From UBA5078 sp033721235 (GTDB taxonomy: Bacteria; Pseudomonadota; Gammaproteobacteria; Pseudomonadales; Pseudohongiellaceae): 64,000 bases of DNA. The stretch spans positions 1 to 64,000 of the forward strand of contig JAWWAY010000005.1 of the NCBI GenBank assembly GCA_033721235.1, given 5' to 3'. A program made the position numbers and the translations under genes. Shown piece after piece: positions 8,318 through 17,562 of the stretch (the stretch's first letter is position 1; each line of letters begins with the position of its first letter). The notes under the pieces were generated by a model that was not told the DNA's origin, searched no databases, and saw nothing but the letters and a program-made list of their open reading frames with translations.

Positions 8318-9481
8318 TTAATTGCTTCCACCTAAAACGTCAGGGAGCTGCCTATTACTAGCCTGGCGCAGAAGATTAAGTGAACGCGATATATCGGGCT
8401 TGTCTTCTACTACTTTTTTTGTTGCCAAGGAGTCTAGCTCCTCCCTAAGAGTGCGACCCGCTCCATCATCTATAGTAAAAAAGCGACTTAACCACTGCCC
8501 GGCTTTATTGATACTGCTCTGGTAGACCGCCTGCTCTTCCTGAAGCACAGCTATTTGCGCCTGCTCAAGCATTAATCGTAAGTTCTGTTTTAATATCAGC
8601 TGATCCTGATTGGGAAGAGGTGCCTCAATAGGCTCCTCTCGTTTTTGCCAAACGAATATACTGGAGAGCAAGGAGACTATTTTGTCTATTGCTCCTGCCT
8701 CACTCGCCTTGATGTCCCTTTGCTCTTGTGCAACACGCTCATCATAGCGCGCACGAAGCGTATCGCGCAGTGTTACTTGATCAACCAATGGCAGCAGATT
8801 CTCAAGCTGTAAGTATAAGCCCGATACGTCTACCCCACTCATAGCCCTTACCGACACCAGTTCAGATGCGATGGCCTCGCGCACATTCATTAAGGCGGGA
8901 TTGTCAGCCTCGGACAATATCTCGTCCACGGACTCCAATAAGAGAATGGCGGAATTCCTATCCCCTTCTATCTGCAATTTTTGATTCGCTAAGCGCAGCA
9001 GATACTCCGACTCCGTCCATAGAATCTGCGGATCTTCACGCTGCTCTCTGGCGCTGTTCACGCTCTCCTGTAGATTTGCGTAGGCCGATGCAACGGAATT
9101 TATGCGGGCCTCTAAGTTCCTCTGCAGTGCGCTCAACGCTTGCGTGTTAACCAAGTCCTCTGGAATAGTAGGTATTTCAATCTCTGGGTACTCAGGGACC
9201 TGAGTGACTTGAGAGCCTAGTTCATCGGCTCGCTGCTGCAATTGTGCAATGGCACTACTCGTTGCGCTCTGCTGTACGCCTAACCAGATAAGTGCAAGCA
9301 GCAAAGGCGCCAATAGTAAGAGAACTATTAGGAACCGCCTAAAGCCGTTGCGTTTGCGGCGCTTTGACTTGGCATTATTTTTCTTGCTGAGCTCATCCAA
9401 CACATGGGGAGTATCGCCCTTCGCGGCGGTATTTGAGCTAGTTGAATCCTTATCGGCACCTGAAGCTGAAACTTCTGTCAC
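8318..9481 (-). CDS. hemX: Heme operon membrane protein HemX
   Basis: A 387-residue bitopic inner-membrane protein: an acidic and lysine/arginine-rich cytoplasmic N-terminus, one membrane segment near residues 48-70 (FLIVLLLLAPLLLALIWLGV), then a long periplasmic coiled-coil and helical region. This is the topology and size of proteobacterial HemX, whose function is unresolved; an old assignment as uroporphyrinogen methyltransferase is not supported by any motif here. It lies between hemD and hemY with gaps of 14 and 2 bases, clearly an operon. Confidence 0.88.
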   Translation of the reverse strand: MTEVSASGADKDSTSSNTAAKGDTPHVLDELSKKNNAKSKRRKRNGFRRFLIVLLLLAPLLLALIWLGVQQSATSSAIAQLQQRADELGSQVTQVPEYPEIEIPTIPEDLVNTQALSALQRNLEARINSVASAYANLQESVNSAREQREDPQILWTESEYLLRLANQKLQIEGDRNSAILLLESVDEILSEADNPALMNVREAIASELVSVRAMSGVDVSGLYLQLENLLPLVDQVTLRDTLRARYDERVAQEQRDIKASEAGAIDKIVSLLSSIFVWQKREEPIEAPLPNQDQLILKQNLRLMLEQAQIAVLQEEQAVYQSSINKAGQWLSRFFTIDDGAGRTLREELDSLATKKVVEDKPDISRSLNLLRQASNRQLPDVLGGSN

Positions 9482-9495
9482 CCTTTATTCCTCTC

Positions 9496-10308
9496 TCAAT
9501 CTAATTCGCTCTGGCACTGAGCAAGCACCTTGAATACTGTTTCATCATCTGCCCCACCCGCGTTCACGACTTTTTTGAAACCAGAGTTCAAGGCTGCTGC
9601 CCTGACTCGTTCAGACGGAACGATAAGTGTGGCGTTTCTTAGCAAGCTTATCAGAGGCCTCGCCTCTTTGTCCTTAAGGGATTCGAGCCCCTCAAGAAGC
9701 TCAGTGAAGGTGCTTAGAATTTGCGAACTGGTCAAGACCACTCTATTGACCTGTATAGCAGAGAAGACTTCGATCAAATCCTCTACTGCATAATGGGGGG
9801 TAGAACGCTCATATAGCTCAATATAGTCCACTCTAGCGCCGCGCTCACGCAGAGAGTTAGCAATAAGCTCTCGTCCGCCAACGCCGCGAAACAAGGCAAT
9901 GCGCTTGCCTTTTACATCTACCAGACCGGGCAGCGCGAGCAAATCCTCGCTGGTGACTCCCGCGCTAGAACAGTGCACCGGCCACGGTAGCGCTTGCAAG
10001 ATCGCGGCGGTGCCCGGGCCGACCGCGTAAGCCTCTAAGCCAATCGGCAATTGTGGCCAGTATTGGTCGATCCACTCGATGCCCAGGGTGGCGGCGTTAG
10101 TACTAATAAAGATCGCTAAATCATAGTTATCCAGGGACAGCACCGAAGCCTTCACTCGCTCAATGGCTTGTGGATCCTGAATGCGCTGAATTTGCAGCAG
10201 AGGCAAGCTGGCCGCCTGCCCTTGCGCGGCTTTAATTTTAGCCGCCAAGGAGGAGACCTGAGAGTCAGGGCGTGTAAGCAAGACTCGTGTGTTGGCTAGG
10301 GAGTTCAT
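9496..10308 (-). CDS. hemD: Uroporphyrinogen-III synthase
   Basis: Closes and rearranges hydroxymethylbilane to uroporphyrinogen III. The 270-residue protein is poorly conserved, as HemD always is, but has the N-terminal VLLTRP, the segment IFISTNAATLGIEW, AVGPGTAAIL and the later RVVLTSSQ that line the cleft between its two domains. It begins 32 bases after hemC. Identification rests mainly on these segments and on position. Confidence 0.92.
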   Translation of the reverse strand: MNSLANTRVLLTRPDSQVSSLAAKIKAAQGQAASLPLLQIQRIQDPQAIERVKASVLSLDNYDLAIFISTNAATLGIEWIDQYWPQLPIGLEAYAVGPGTAAILQALPWPVHCSSAGVTSEDLLALPGLVDVKGKRIALFRGVGGRELIANSLRERGARVDYIELYERSTPHYAVEDLIEVFSAIQVNRVVLTSSQILSTFTELLEGLESLKDKEARPLISLLRNATLIVPSERVRAAALNSGFKKVVNAGGADDETVFKVLAQCQSELD

Positions 10309-10340
10309 CGACTAACGCACCACCCTGACATTAACGCTCA

Positions 10341-11273
10341 TTAAGCGTCCTCGTGCAGCACCGCGAGTATTTCGTCTGCGCCTTGAGACAACAGGTCTTC
10401 GGCTACGGCGATACCCATGGCCTCTGCATTATGACGCGGGCCTAACATCTCAGCTCGTAATATTTTCTGGCCATCGGCCTGTCCAACCAGAGCGCGCAAA
10501 TACAGGTCATCACCTTGTAGCTCGGAGTAACAAGCAATAGGCACTTGGCAGCCCCCATTAAGACGCGTATTCACCGCTCGCTCGGCAGTGACTCGATCAG
10601 CAGTATCCTTGTCGTGAAGTGGCTGCAGCAATGACATGATGCGCTCGTCATCGATACGACACTCAATACCTACTGCCCCTTGACCACCAGCGGGTAAACA
10701 CAAGTCGGAGTCTAAGCGCTGCTTAATACGATCATTGAGCTGCAAGCGCAGCAGGCCCGCAGTGGCGAGTATAATGGCATCAAACTCTCCGGCATCCAGC
10801 TTTCCGAGTCGTGTCCCCACATTGCCCCGCAGATCCTTTATGACGAGGTCTGGGCGCAAGCTGCGAATCTGACACTGCCGACGCAAGCTGGAAGTTCCCA
10901 CACAAGCACCCACTGGCAAGTCCATTAGGCTGCTGTATTCATTAGAGACGAAGGCATCAGTTGGATCCTCTCTCTCACAGATCACCGCAAGCCCTAAGCC
11001 TTCTGGAAATTCCATAGGAACGTCCTTCATGGAGTGAACGGCAATATCGGCTCGGTTCTCTAACATCGCGTGCTCAAGCTCTTTCACAAATAGGGCTTTA
11101 CCGCCAATCTTTGCGAGCGGCGAATCGAGGAATATATCGCCTTTCGTTGTCATTCCTACCAACTCTACCTGCAAGTCTGGATTGCGCGCCATAAGCTCAT
11201 CACGAACAAACTCTGCCTGCCACAGTGCAAGAGGGCTTTGACGAGTCGCAATGCGAAGTGTTTCTGCTGCCAT
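10341..11273 (-). CDS. hemC: Porphobilinogen deaminase (hydroxymethylbilane synthase)
   Basis: Polymerises four porphobilinogens into hydroxymethylbilane on a dipyrromethane cofactor. Typical segments are LRIATRQSPLALWQAEF, the substrate-binding TSSLRRQCQIRS and the cofactor-attachment Cys in NGGCQVPIACY. An in-frame TTG lies 12 bases upstream at 11285. I prefer the ATG at 11273 because GAGA sits 6 bases before it and the resulting N-terminus (MAAETLRIATR) matches the family. First gene of hemCDXY, divergent from argH as in Pseudomonas, but without algZR between. Confidence 0.96.
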   Translation of the reverse strand: MAAETLRIATRQSPLALWQAEFVRDELMARNPDLQVELVGMTTKGDIFLDSPLAKIGGKALFVKELEHAMLENRADIAVHSMKDVPMEFPEGLGLAVICEREDPTDAFVSNEYSSLMDLPVGACVGTSSLRRQCQIRSLRPDLVIKDLRGNVGTRLGKLDAGEFDAIILATAGLLRLQLNDRIKQRLDSDLCLPAGGQGAVGIECRIDDERIMSLLQPLHDKDTADRVTAERAVNTRLNGGCQVPIACYSELQGDDLYLRALVGQADGQKILRAEMLGPRHNAEAMGIAVAEDLLSQGADEILAVLHEDA

Positions 11274-11436
11274 ATTAAGTCTCAAAATTTAATGTGAACG
11301 CCCCAAAGCGAGGGGGCTTCAATGAGTGAACGCACTAATAATGCTGTGTCGTGAGCGAATTCTACGCCAAAAAGCCGAAAAATTCTTGGTAGCGTTAAAT
11401 GGGATTACACAGCGCATACTGTAGGGCGCAGTTTCT

Positions 11437-11445
11437 TGCTATAAT
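11437..11445 (+). promoter_or_regulatory. Extended -10 promoter of argH
   Basis: TGCTATAAT is a perfect extended -10 element about 43 bases before the argH ATG. No good -35 is seen, as expected for extended -10 promoters. Confidence 0.6.
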
Positions 11446-11488
11446 CGCCAGCCCGTAGCTATTAGCAGTTAAGAACGAGAGTCCGATT

Positions 11489-12889
11489 ATGAGCGATAAG
11501 AAGCAAGACGCCATCAAACCGTGGGGCGGCCGTTTCAGCGAAGCGACTGACGCATTCGTTGAGCGTTTCACAGCATCAGTCAATATTGATAAGCGTCTAT
11601 ACCACCATGACATCAATGGCTCTATCGCTCATGCTTCCATGCTGAATAAGGCTGGCATTCTTAGCGACCAAGAACTAACAGACATTATCGAGGGCTTAGA
11701 AAGCATTCGCGCCGATATCGTTGCCGGTACATTCGACTGGTCAGTAAGGCTGGAAGATGTCCATATGAACATCGAGTCTGAACTCACTAGACGTATCGGC
11801 CTTACCGGTAAGAAACTGCATACGGGACGTTCGCGAAACGACCAGGTAGCCACGGACATACGCCTCTATGTTAGGGACGAAATTGACTCTATAGCGGGGT
11901 ATCTAAAAAGCCTGCAGCTCGCGCTGCTTGACTTAGCAGAGCGTGAAGCAGAGACAATAATGCCGGGGTTCACTCACCTGCAAACAGCTCAACCGATCAC
12001 ATTTGGCCACCATATGATGGCTTGGTTCGAAATGCTGGAGCGAGACTACAGCCGCCTGCAGGACTGTCGCTCACGCATGAACTACTCTCCATTGGGTGCT
12101 GCCGCGCTCGCCGGCACAAGCTACCCAATCGATAGAGAGCTAACCGCCCAGCTACTCGGTTTCGCCGGCCCTACACGCAATTCGCTGGACTCTGTAAGTG
12201 ACCGCGATTTTGCTATCGAGCTCGCCTCATTCGGCAGCATTTTGATGACCCACCTGTCGCGCTTCTCAGAAGAGCTTATCCTGTGGGCCTCGTCCATGTT
12301 CGATTTTATTGATTTACCCGATCGCTTTTGCACCGGCTCATCGATAATGCCGCAAAAGAAAAATCCCGATGTTCCCGAATTAGTGCGCGGCAAGACTGGC
12401 CGAGTTAACGGGCATTTGGTCTCCCTTCTAACGCTGATGAAGTCTCAGCCGCTGGCCTACAACAAGGACAATCAAGAAGACAAAGAGCCTCTGTTTGACC
12501 TTATAGATACCGTTAGGGATTGTTTGAAGGCTTACGCCGACATGGTTCCTGCCATCAAGCCAAAGACTGAGAACCTGTATAACGCCACTCTTAAGGGCTA
12601 CGCCACGGCGACAGACCTTGCAGACTATCTAGTGCGCAAGGGTATCGCGTTCCGCGATGCTCACGAAGTTGTAGGCAAGTCGGTTGCCTACGGTATAGAG
12701 CAAGGCAAAGACCTAGCAGCCTTGACACTGGAAGAGCTACAGCAGTTCTCGTCTGAGATCAGTGAAGACGTGTTCGAAGTACTCACCCTAGAGGGCTCGG
12801 TTCGAGCGCGCGACCATATTGGTGGCACAGCGCCTAATCAGGTTCGCGCTGCTGTAGCGGCTAGACGCGAAGAGCTGGCTCAGCGCTAG
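11489..12889 (+). CDS. argH: Argininosuccinate lyase
   Basis: Last step of arginine synthesis: argininosuccinate to arginine and fumarate. The 466-residue length is standard. Family signatures are present: KPWGGRF at the N-terminus, LEDVHMNIE, TGRSRNDQVATD, and the superfamily signature GSSIMPQKKNPD with the catalytic serine loop near residue 285. The ATG follows GAACGAGAG. It ends 3 bases before the convergent protease gene stops, with no room for a terminator. Confidence 0.98.
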   Translation: MSDKKQDAIKPWGGRFSEATDAFVERFTASVNIDKRLYHHDINGSIAHASMLNKAGILSDQELTDIIEGLESIRADIVAGTFDWSVRLEDVHMNIESELTRRIGLTGKKLHTGRSRNDQVATDIRLYVRDEIDSIAGYLKSLQLALLDLAEREAETIMPGFTHLQTAQPITFGHHMMAWFEMLERDYSRLQDCRSRMNYSPLGAAALAGTSYPIDRELTAQLLGFAGPTRNSLDSVSDRDFAIELASFGSILMTHLSRFSEELILWASSMFDFIDLPDRFCTGSSIMPQKKNPDVPELVRGKTGRVNGHLVSLLTLMKSQPLAYNKDNQEDKEPLFDLIDTVRDCLKAYADMVPAIKPKTENLYNATLKGYATATDLADYLVRKGIAFRDAHEVVGKSVAYGIEQGKDLAALTLEELQQFSSEISEDVFEVLTLEGSVRARDHIGGTAPNQVRAAVAARREELAQR

Positions 12890-12892
12890 AGG

Positions 12893-13966
12893 CTAACGCG
12901 AAGGCGAAGCACGCAGCTCAATCTCATATTCGCGTGTTTCGTTGTCACGCAGCGTTGTCACGGTAACCACGTCTCCTGCTCGCTGCTTTTCAATAGCATT
13001 GAGCAAATCATCCTCGTTGCGGATGGGTTCGCCTTCTACGGCGACAATGACATCGCCTAGCAATATCCCTCTACTTGTCTCGCGCAAGCCCCGCATACCC
13101 TCTTGTTCGGGGCTACCGCCCTCGATAACATCCATGACGATAACGCCTTCTAAGCCAGCACGGTTTCTATAGTATTCGGAGTACTGCGGCGGAAGTAGGG
13201 CAACCCCCATAGATGGAGTCTGCACACGGCCATAGGTAATCAGCTCCGGTACGATTTTCTTCACCGTATTAACGGGAATAGCGAAGCCAATTCCCGAGCT
13301 AGCACCTGAGGGGCTATAGATTGCGGTATTCACGCCAATTAGCTGCCCCAGAGAGTTTAGGAGTGGGCCGCCTGAATTGCCGGGATTAATGGCAGCGTCG
13401 GTCTGAATGACATCGCGTATCTTGCGCCTGCTTATCGAGTCTATCTCGCGACCCAGTGCACTCACCACACCCACTGTTAAGGTAGTATCTAAACCAAAGG
13501 GATTACCAATGGCGATCACTTTACGCCCTACTTCCAATAAAGAGGAGTCACCTAATTCCACCGGCTTGAGCTTCTGGGAAGGAGCGTCAATACGCAAAAC
13601 GGCTAAGTCTTTATCGGGCTCTACCCCCACCACTTGTGCATCATAGGCGCTGCCATCTTGAAGTGTGACAGTTAAGGTTGAGGCCTGCTGAATGACATGA
13701 AAATTGGTAACAATATAACCTTCATTGCTCCAAACAAAGCCCGTACCGCTACCTTGAGGAATCGCCTGCGGGTTTAAAGAGTAGAAAGAGCGGCGGACAA
13801 GGCGAGAGTTGGTAATATACACAACAGCAGGACTCGCCCGTTTAAATATTTCTATATTGTTCTCTTCATCGTTTGTCTTAAAGTCGGCGTAGTTTGGCTG
13901 CGCCCAAGCACCCAAAGAGAAAGACAAAGCAGCACTGAAAAAGAGAAAATAAGCCATTCGAATCAT
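12893..13966 (-). CDS. Periplasmic serine protease of the HtrA/DegS type
   Basis: A 357-residue S1C protease with an N-terminal signal or anchor (about 1-22). The catalytic triad is His90 (TNFHV), Asp120 (DKDLAVL) and Ser198 (GNSGGP), and a single PDZ domain follows (about 245-350). One PDZ domain is the DegS/AlgW layout: an envelope-stress sensor that cuts the anti-sigma factor RseA/MucA to free sigma-E. DegP/MucD have two PDZ domains. A soluble periplasmic role is also possible if the hydrophobic N-terminus is cleaved after AWA. Gene symbol is left open between degS/algW-type names. Confidence 0.88.
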   Translation of the reverse strand: MIRMAYFLFFSAALSFSLGAWAQPNYADFKTNDEENNIEIFKRASPAVVYITNSRLVRRSFYSLNPQAIPQGSGTGFVWSNEGYIVTNFHVIQQASTLTVTLQDGSAYDAQVVGVEPDKDLAVLRIDAPSQKLKPVELGDSSLLEVGRKVIAIGNPFGLDTTLTVGVVSALGREIDSISRRKIRDVIQTDAAINPGNSGGPLLNSLGQLIGVNTAIYSPSGASSGIGFAIPVNTVKKIVPELITYGRVQTPSMGVALLPPQYSEYYRNRAGLEGVIVMDVIEGGSPEQEGMRGLRETSRGILLGDVIVAVEGEPIRNEDDLLNAIEKQRAGDVVTVTTLRDNETREYEIELRASPSR

Positions 13967-14044
13967 ATTAATATTTACTCCAAGGGTCGCTTTCCTACCT
14001 AAGTGCAGCCATTTTGCAACAGATTCAAGGCCAGAACCTTAAAA

Positions 14045-14079
14045 TGTGACCTTATAAGGTAATAAATTTATACTAGTAT
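14045..14079 (+). promoter_or_regulatory. Promoter with palindromic operator candidate before the GAPDH-arsJ operon
   Basis: A -10-like TATACT (14069-14074) lies 18 bases after a weak -35-like TGTGAC (14045-14050). A perfect 12-bp palindrome, ACCTTATAAGGT (14049-14060), sits between them, and a second perfect palindrome, ATACTAGTAT (14070-14079), overlaps the -10. Such placement is typical of a repressor operator. No ArsR gene is present in the window to bind it. Confidence 0.45.
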
Positions 14080-14100
14080 GGTTTTTTTGTAGGAAATAAC

Positions 14101-15105
14101 ATGAGCATTAAAATAGCTATCAATGGCTTTGGCCGCATGGGCAGACTAGCGCTTCGCGCCTGTTGGCAGTGGGAAGGCATAGAAATTGTTCATATTAATG
14201 AACTCAAAGCCACCCCCGAGGCTGCAGCACACTTATTGAAATTTGACTCTCAGCACGGCATTTGGCCTGCTGATGTTCAATTCGATGAGAGCGCTCTCCT
14301 TATCGATGACAAACGCATTACTTTTTCCAGCAACGCAGCTTTGGAAGACACAGATTGGCGAGCCAGCGGCGCCAACATCGTGGTCGAGTGCACAGGTAAG
14401 TTCAAGAGCGAGACAGCCTTATTACCGTATTTTCAGCAAGGCATCTCGAAAGTCGTCGTCTCTGCCCCCGTGAAAGATGGTGCCCTGAATATTGTGATGG
14501 GCGTTAACCACCACCTTTACGATCCCCAGCAGCATCATCTCGTGACCGCAGCCTCTTGTACCACCAACTGTCTCGCTCCAGCAGTAAAGGTGATCCATGA
14601 GCGCTTTGGCATTAAACATGGCTGCATTAGCACCATTCACGATATCACCAATACGCAGAGCGTATTGGACAACTACCACAAAGACCTGAGAAGGGCGCGT
14701 GCCAATGGTGTCTCGCTCATCCCCACGAGCACCGGGTCGGCAACAGCCATTACCGAGATTTTTCCTGAACTAAAAGGCCGCCTCAACGGAGTGGCCATAC
14801 GCGTACCTATTACGAACGCATCATTAACGGACTGCGTCTTTGAACTCGAACGCGAGTGCGACCGCGACGAAATTAACGCCGCCCTTGAAGAGGCAGCAAA
14901 CGGCGAACTACAGGGAATACTCGGCGTGGAAAATCGCCCACTGGTCAGTGTAGATTTTGTCGACGACACTCGCTCCTGCATAGTCGATACACAATCAACG
15001 ATGGTCATAAATGGCACTCAGTTGAAACTGCTACTTTGGTACGACAATGAAATTGGCTATGTAAACCGACTCATGGAGCTCGCCCTTCTAGTTGGTCAAC
15101 ACTAA
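14101..15105 (+). CDS. ArsJ-associated glyceraldehyde-3-phosphate dehydrogenase
   Basis: NAD-dependent GAPDH of the type found in arsenic operons. With arsenate in place of phosphate it makes 1-arseno-3-phosphoglycerate, which ArsJ exports; this pair is an established arsenate resistance pathway. The 334-residue protein has the nucleotide motif INGFGRMGR, catalytic Cys153 in AASCTTNCLAP, the active-site His in STIHDIT near 180 and the C-terminal WYDNEIGY. AGGA lies 6 bases before the ATG. The arsJ start is 18 bases after the stop. Its role in arsenic resistance rather than glycolysis is inferred from the adjacent arsJ. Confidence 0.93.
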   Translation: MSIKIAINGFGRMGRLALRACWQWEGIEIVHINELKATPEAAAHLLKFDSQHGIWPADVQFDESALLIDDKRITFSSNAALEDTDWRASGANIVVECTGKFKSETALLPYFQQGISKVVVSAPVKDGALNIVMGVNHHLYDPQQHHLVTAASCTTNCLAPAVKVIHERFGIKHGCISTIHDITNTQSVLDNYHKDLRRARANGVSLIPTSTGSATAITEIFPELKGRLNGVAIRVPITNASLTDCVFELERECDRDEINAALEEAANGELQGILGVENRPLVSVDFVDDTRSCIVDTQSTMVINGTQLKLLLWYDNEIGYVNRLMELALLVGQH

Positions 15106-15123
15106 TCCCTACCGGACTCTCTT

Positions 15124-16320
15124 GTGATATCTCTAAGATCCCCTATCGCTCAATACATGGTGGTAACAGCAAGCTACTGGGCATTTACACTCACCGATGG
15201 TGCGTTAAGAATGCTGGTGGTATTGTTTTTTCATGAGCTTGGTTATAGTCCGATAGAAGTTGCCAGCCTATTTTTACTCTATGAGTTCTTCGGCGTTATC
15301 ACCAATCTTTTTGGCGGCTGGATTGCCGCGCGCATTGGTCTTAACGTCACCATGCATATTGGCTTGAGCCTGCAAATTCTTGCCTTAGGCATGTTATGCG
15401 TGGACCCTTCCATGCTCAGCGTGCTTTACGTTATGGTAGCTCAAGCGCTTTCGGGCATCGCGAAAGACCTGAATAAAATGAGCGCAAAGAGCAGCATCAA
15501 GACTCTAATCCCTAGGCAGGAATCGAACAAGCTCTATAGCTGGGTCGCCAAGCTAACCGGATCTAAGAACGCGCTAAAAGGTATCGGTTTTTTTCTAGGA
15601 GGCGCCTTGCTTGCCGCGTATGGTTTTCGTGGCACATTGATCATATTGCTAGTACTTCTAGTGGTGGTACTGGCGGCGAGCATTGCTATGTTGAACAGCG
15701 ATATCGGCGTGACGAACTATAAGCCCAAGTTCGCCGATGTTTTTTCCAAGAGCGCCGCTATCAATTACTTATCCGCTGCACGCTTCTTTCTGTTCTCTTC
15801 CCGCGATGTTTGGTTTGTCGTCGCTCTGCCTGTTTTTCTGCAAAGTGAGCAGCAGTGGAGTTATGGACAAGTAGGCGCACTGATGGCGGCGTGGGTCATA
15901 ATGTATGGCGCGGTGCAAGTGCTTGCACCTAGCATCACAGGCAGTGACGTTAATATTCGCAAGGCATTGTTTTGGTCTGTACTGTTGCTTCCCATTCCAC
16001 TACTTATCGCTTTGGGCATTTCGCAGACTCTAGAGACGAGCACTATACTAGTGATCGGACTGCTCATCTTCGGAGCAGTGTTTGCCATTAACTCTTCGGT
16101 GCATTCCTATTTGATAGTCGCATGGGCGCGTGAGGAAGGCGTTTCTCTTGATGTAGGATTTTACTATATGGCTAATGCGGGCGGCAGGCTGGCTGGTACT
16201 GTGCTTTCTGGAGCCATATATCAAGTATATGGATTTTCCGCCTGCTTAGTGGTCTCTTCAGCGCTGATTCTAGCCACTAGCCTAACAACGCAAAAATTAG
16301 TACATAAGGCGCCCAATTAA
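15124..16320 (+). CDS. arsJ: Organoarsenical efflux transporter ArsJ (MFS)
   Basis: A 398-residue major facilitator with about 11-12 membrane segments. The segments YWAFTLTDGALRMLVVLFF and ALSGIAKDLNKMSAKSSIK are characteristic of ArsJ rather than of general MFS drug exporters. It expels 1-arseno-3-phosphoglycerate made by the preceding GAPDH, so that arsenate is removed without reduction. It starts with GTG at 15124, which sits where the protein naturally begins. The operon ends in a hairpin overlapping the stop codon. Confidence 0.93.
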   Translation: MISLRSPIAQYMVVTASYWAFTLTDGALRMLVVLFFHELGYSPIEVASLFLLYEFFGVITNLFGGWIAARIGLNVTMHIGLSLQILALGMLCVDPSMLSVLYVMVAQALSGIAKDLNKMSAKSSIKTLIPRQESNKLYSWVAKLTGSKNALKGIGFFLGGALLAAYGFRGTLIILLVLLVVVLAASIAMLNSDIGVTNYKPKFADVFSKSAAINYLSAARFFLFSSRDVWFVVALPVFLQSEQQWSYGQVGALMAAWVIMYGAVQVLAPSITGSDVNIRKALFWSVLLLPIPLLIALGISQTLETSTILVIGLLIFGAVFAINSSVHSYLIVAWAREEGVSLDVGFYYMANAGGRLAGTVLSGAIYQVYGFSACLVVSSALILATSLTTQKLVHKAPN

Positions 16321-16331
16321 GGGCACCTTAT
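16304..16331. terminator. Bidirectional hairpin at the arsJ stop
   Basis: An 11-bp stem with one mismatch (ATAAGGCGCCC, 16304-16314; GGGCACCTTAT, 16321-16331) and a 6-nt loop covers the arsJ stop codon. It lies 11 bases before the end of the convergent hydrolase gene, so it could serve both transcripts. Confidence 0.55.
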
Positions 16332-16341
16332 GCAGTAGAGA

Positions 16342-17457
16342 TTATCGTCCGAACGGTCCTCTTGGAGGCTCGGGTAGCTCTGGAGGTGTCCAACTGCCAT
16401 TAGCAATCTTGCCACCTTTTGCCGACAGCGCCAGCTCGATTATTTTATCGGTGACATTGGGCTCATAGCCTTCTGTGTGACCCTTTTGCAGCTTCACTAC
16501 GTCAGCAACTACTCTGCCATCTTCGCAATTTGGATAGACAAAGACCTGCGCGCGACCCGATTTTGGGTATCTCCCCCAGCCATCTGTACCTGGGTCTTGA
16601 CGTCCGGCGTCCCATACATAGCCAGGCTTCGGATCGATTACTTCGGGCAATAGCACGCGCTCATCACAGGAATACTTATCTGCCAAAGGGGAATCCTCTG
16701 TCGGTATCTGCTCGTTCTCACCCACAGCGAAGATGAAAGAATAGTCGCAAGGACCTCCTGGTGGACCTGCAGGAGTTGGAAAACTTCCAATACTCTCTGG
16801 CGCAGTTCGCGCATCAGGCTCGCCAGATCTGTATACCGGAGAGCCGCCATCAGCAAAGCCCTTATTGGCTTGAATCACATCACCAACTCGTCCACCGGAC
16901 ATACTAATGCGAACATCAACTTTATCCTTAAAGTAGTCGGTACAAACAAGTCTGGAACTCGTTATACCGCCCTGACTATGACCGCCTAAGATGAAGTGTT
17001 CAACGTTCTCTTTCCCTACCGCGGCAACCACATTGTCGATAATATTTTGTAAATACTTATCATCTGCTTCGGACCAGTATCGCACTGGCGAACCAGGTGT
17101 TATGACGACGAGATTATACTTGTCCTTCACATCCATGGCAGGAAAGTAGTTTCGCTGCCAGTTAGCGAAGGAGCCATAACCGTGGAGACTCATAAAGATA
17201 CTAACCTTATCGCCTTGCTCATAATCGGATGGGCAATCCAAGAAGTATGTGCGTCGAGTTTCCAGATCTACCGTGTCGCCAGGCTGGGTCACGATGCCAT
17301 TTGAGCAGTTCGTATCGGGACAATGCCAAACGGGTGGTACGGCGCAGTTGACGCCTAAGATACTGCCACCATAGGCAGTCGACATTCCAAGCATTAGCAT
17401 GCCTAGAACAGCGATTTTAGTAGCCACTCTTGCGAATGACGGGTACAAGTTTTTCAT
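16342..17457 (-). CDS. Secreted alpha/beta hydrolase (PHB depolymerase/esterase-like)
   Basis: A 371-residue exported hydrolase. The start at 17457 is preferred over a longer frame because it is preceded by GGGGAAGG at 5-base spacing and begins a clean signal peptide (MKNLYPSFARVATKIAVLGM, cleavage near STAYGG). The nucleophile elbow is GGHSQGG, the oxyanion region is MSLHGYGSFANW, and a possible catalytic His is in KGHTEGYEP near the C-terminus. Many cysteines in the mature N-terminus suggest disulfides. The fold resembles LpqC/poly(3-hydroxyalkanoate) depolymerase-type esterases, but the substrate cannot be told. It is an opposite-strand gene wedged between the two halves of the arsenic island, and its 5' region abuts a truncated LysR gene. 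Confidence 0.75.
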   Translation of the reverse strand: MKNLYPSFARVATKIAVLGMLMLGMSTAYGGSILGVNCAVPPVWHCPDTNCSNGIVTQPGDTVDLETRRTYFLDCPSDYEQGDKVSIFMSLHGYGSFANWQRNYFPAMDVKDKYNLVVITPGSPVRYWSEADDKYLQNIIDNVVAAVGKENVEHFILGGHSQGGITSSRLVCTDYFKDKVDVRISMSGGRVGDVIQANKGFADGGSPVYRSGEPDARTAPESIGSFPTPAGPPGGPCDYSFIFAVGENEQIPTEDSPLADKYSCDERVLLPEVIDPKPGYVWDAGRQDPGTDGWGRYPKSGRAQVFVYPNCEDGRVVADVVKLQKGHTEGYEPNVTDKIIELALSAKGGKIANGSWTPPELPEPPRGPFGR

Positions 17458-17562
17458 TTTTTGCCTTCCCCTTTTCTTAGAAGTTCCTTGAGTAAGGCTG
17501 CATACCATTGCACAACAAACAAAAACTTCCAAGACAGATGAGACCAGCCCACCGGCAAATAG

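Noticed and set aside
11274..11285. TTG start for hemC
   Set aside because: The ATG at 11273 has GAGA at good spacing and gives the family N-terminus.
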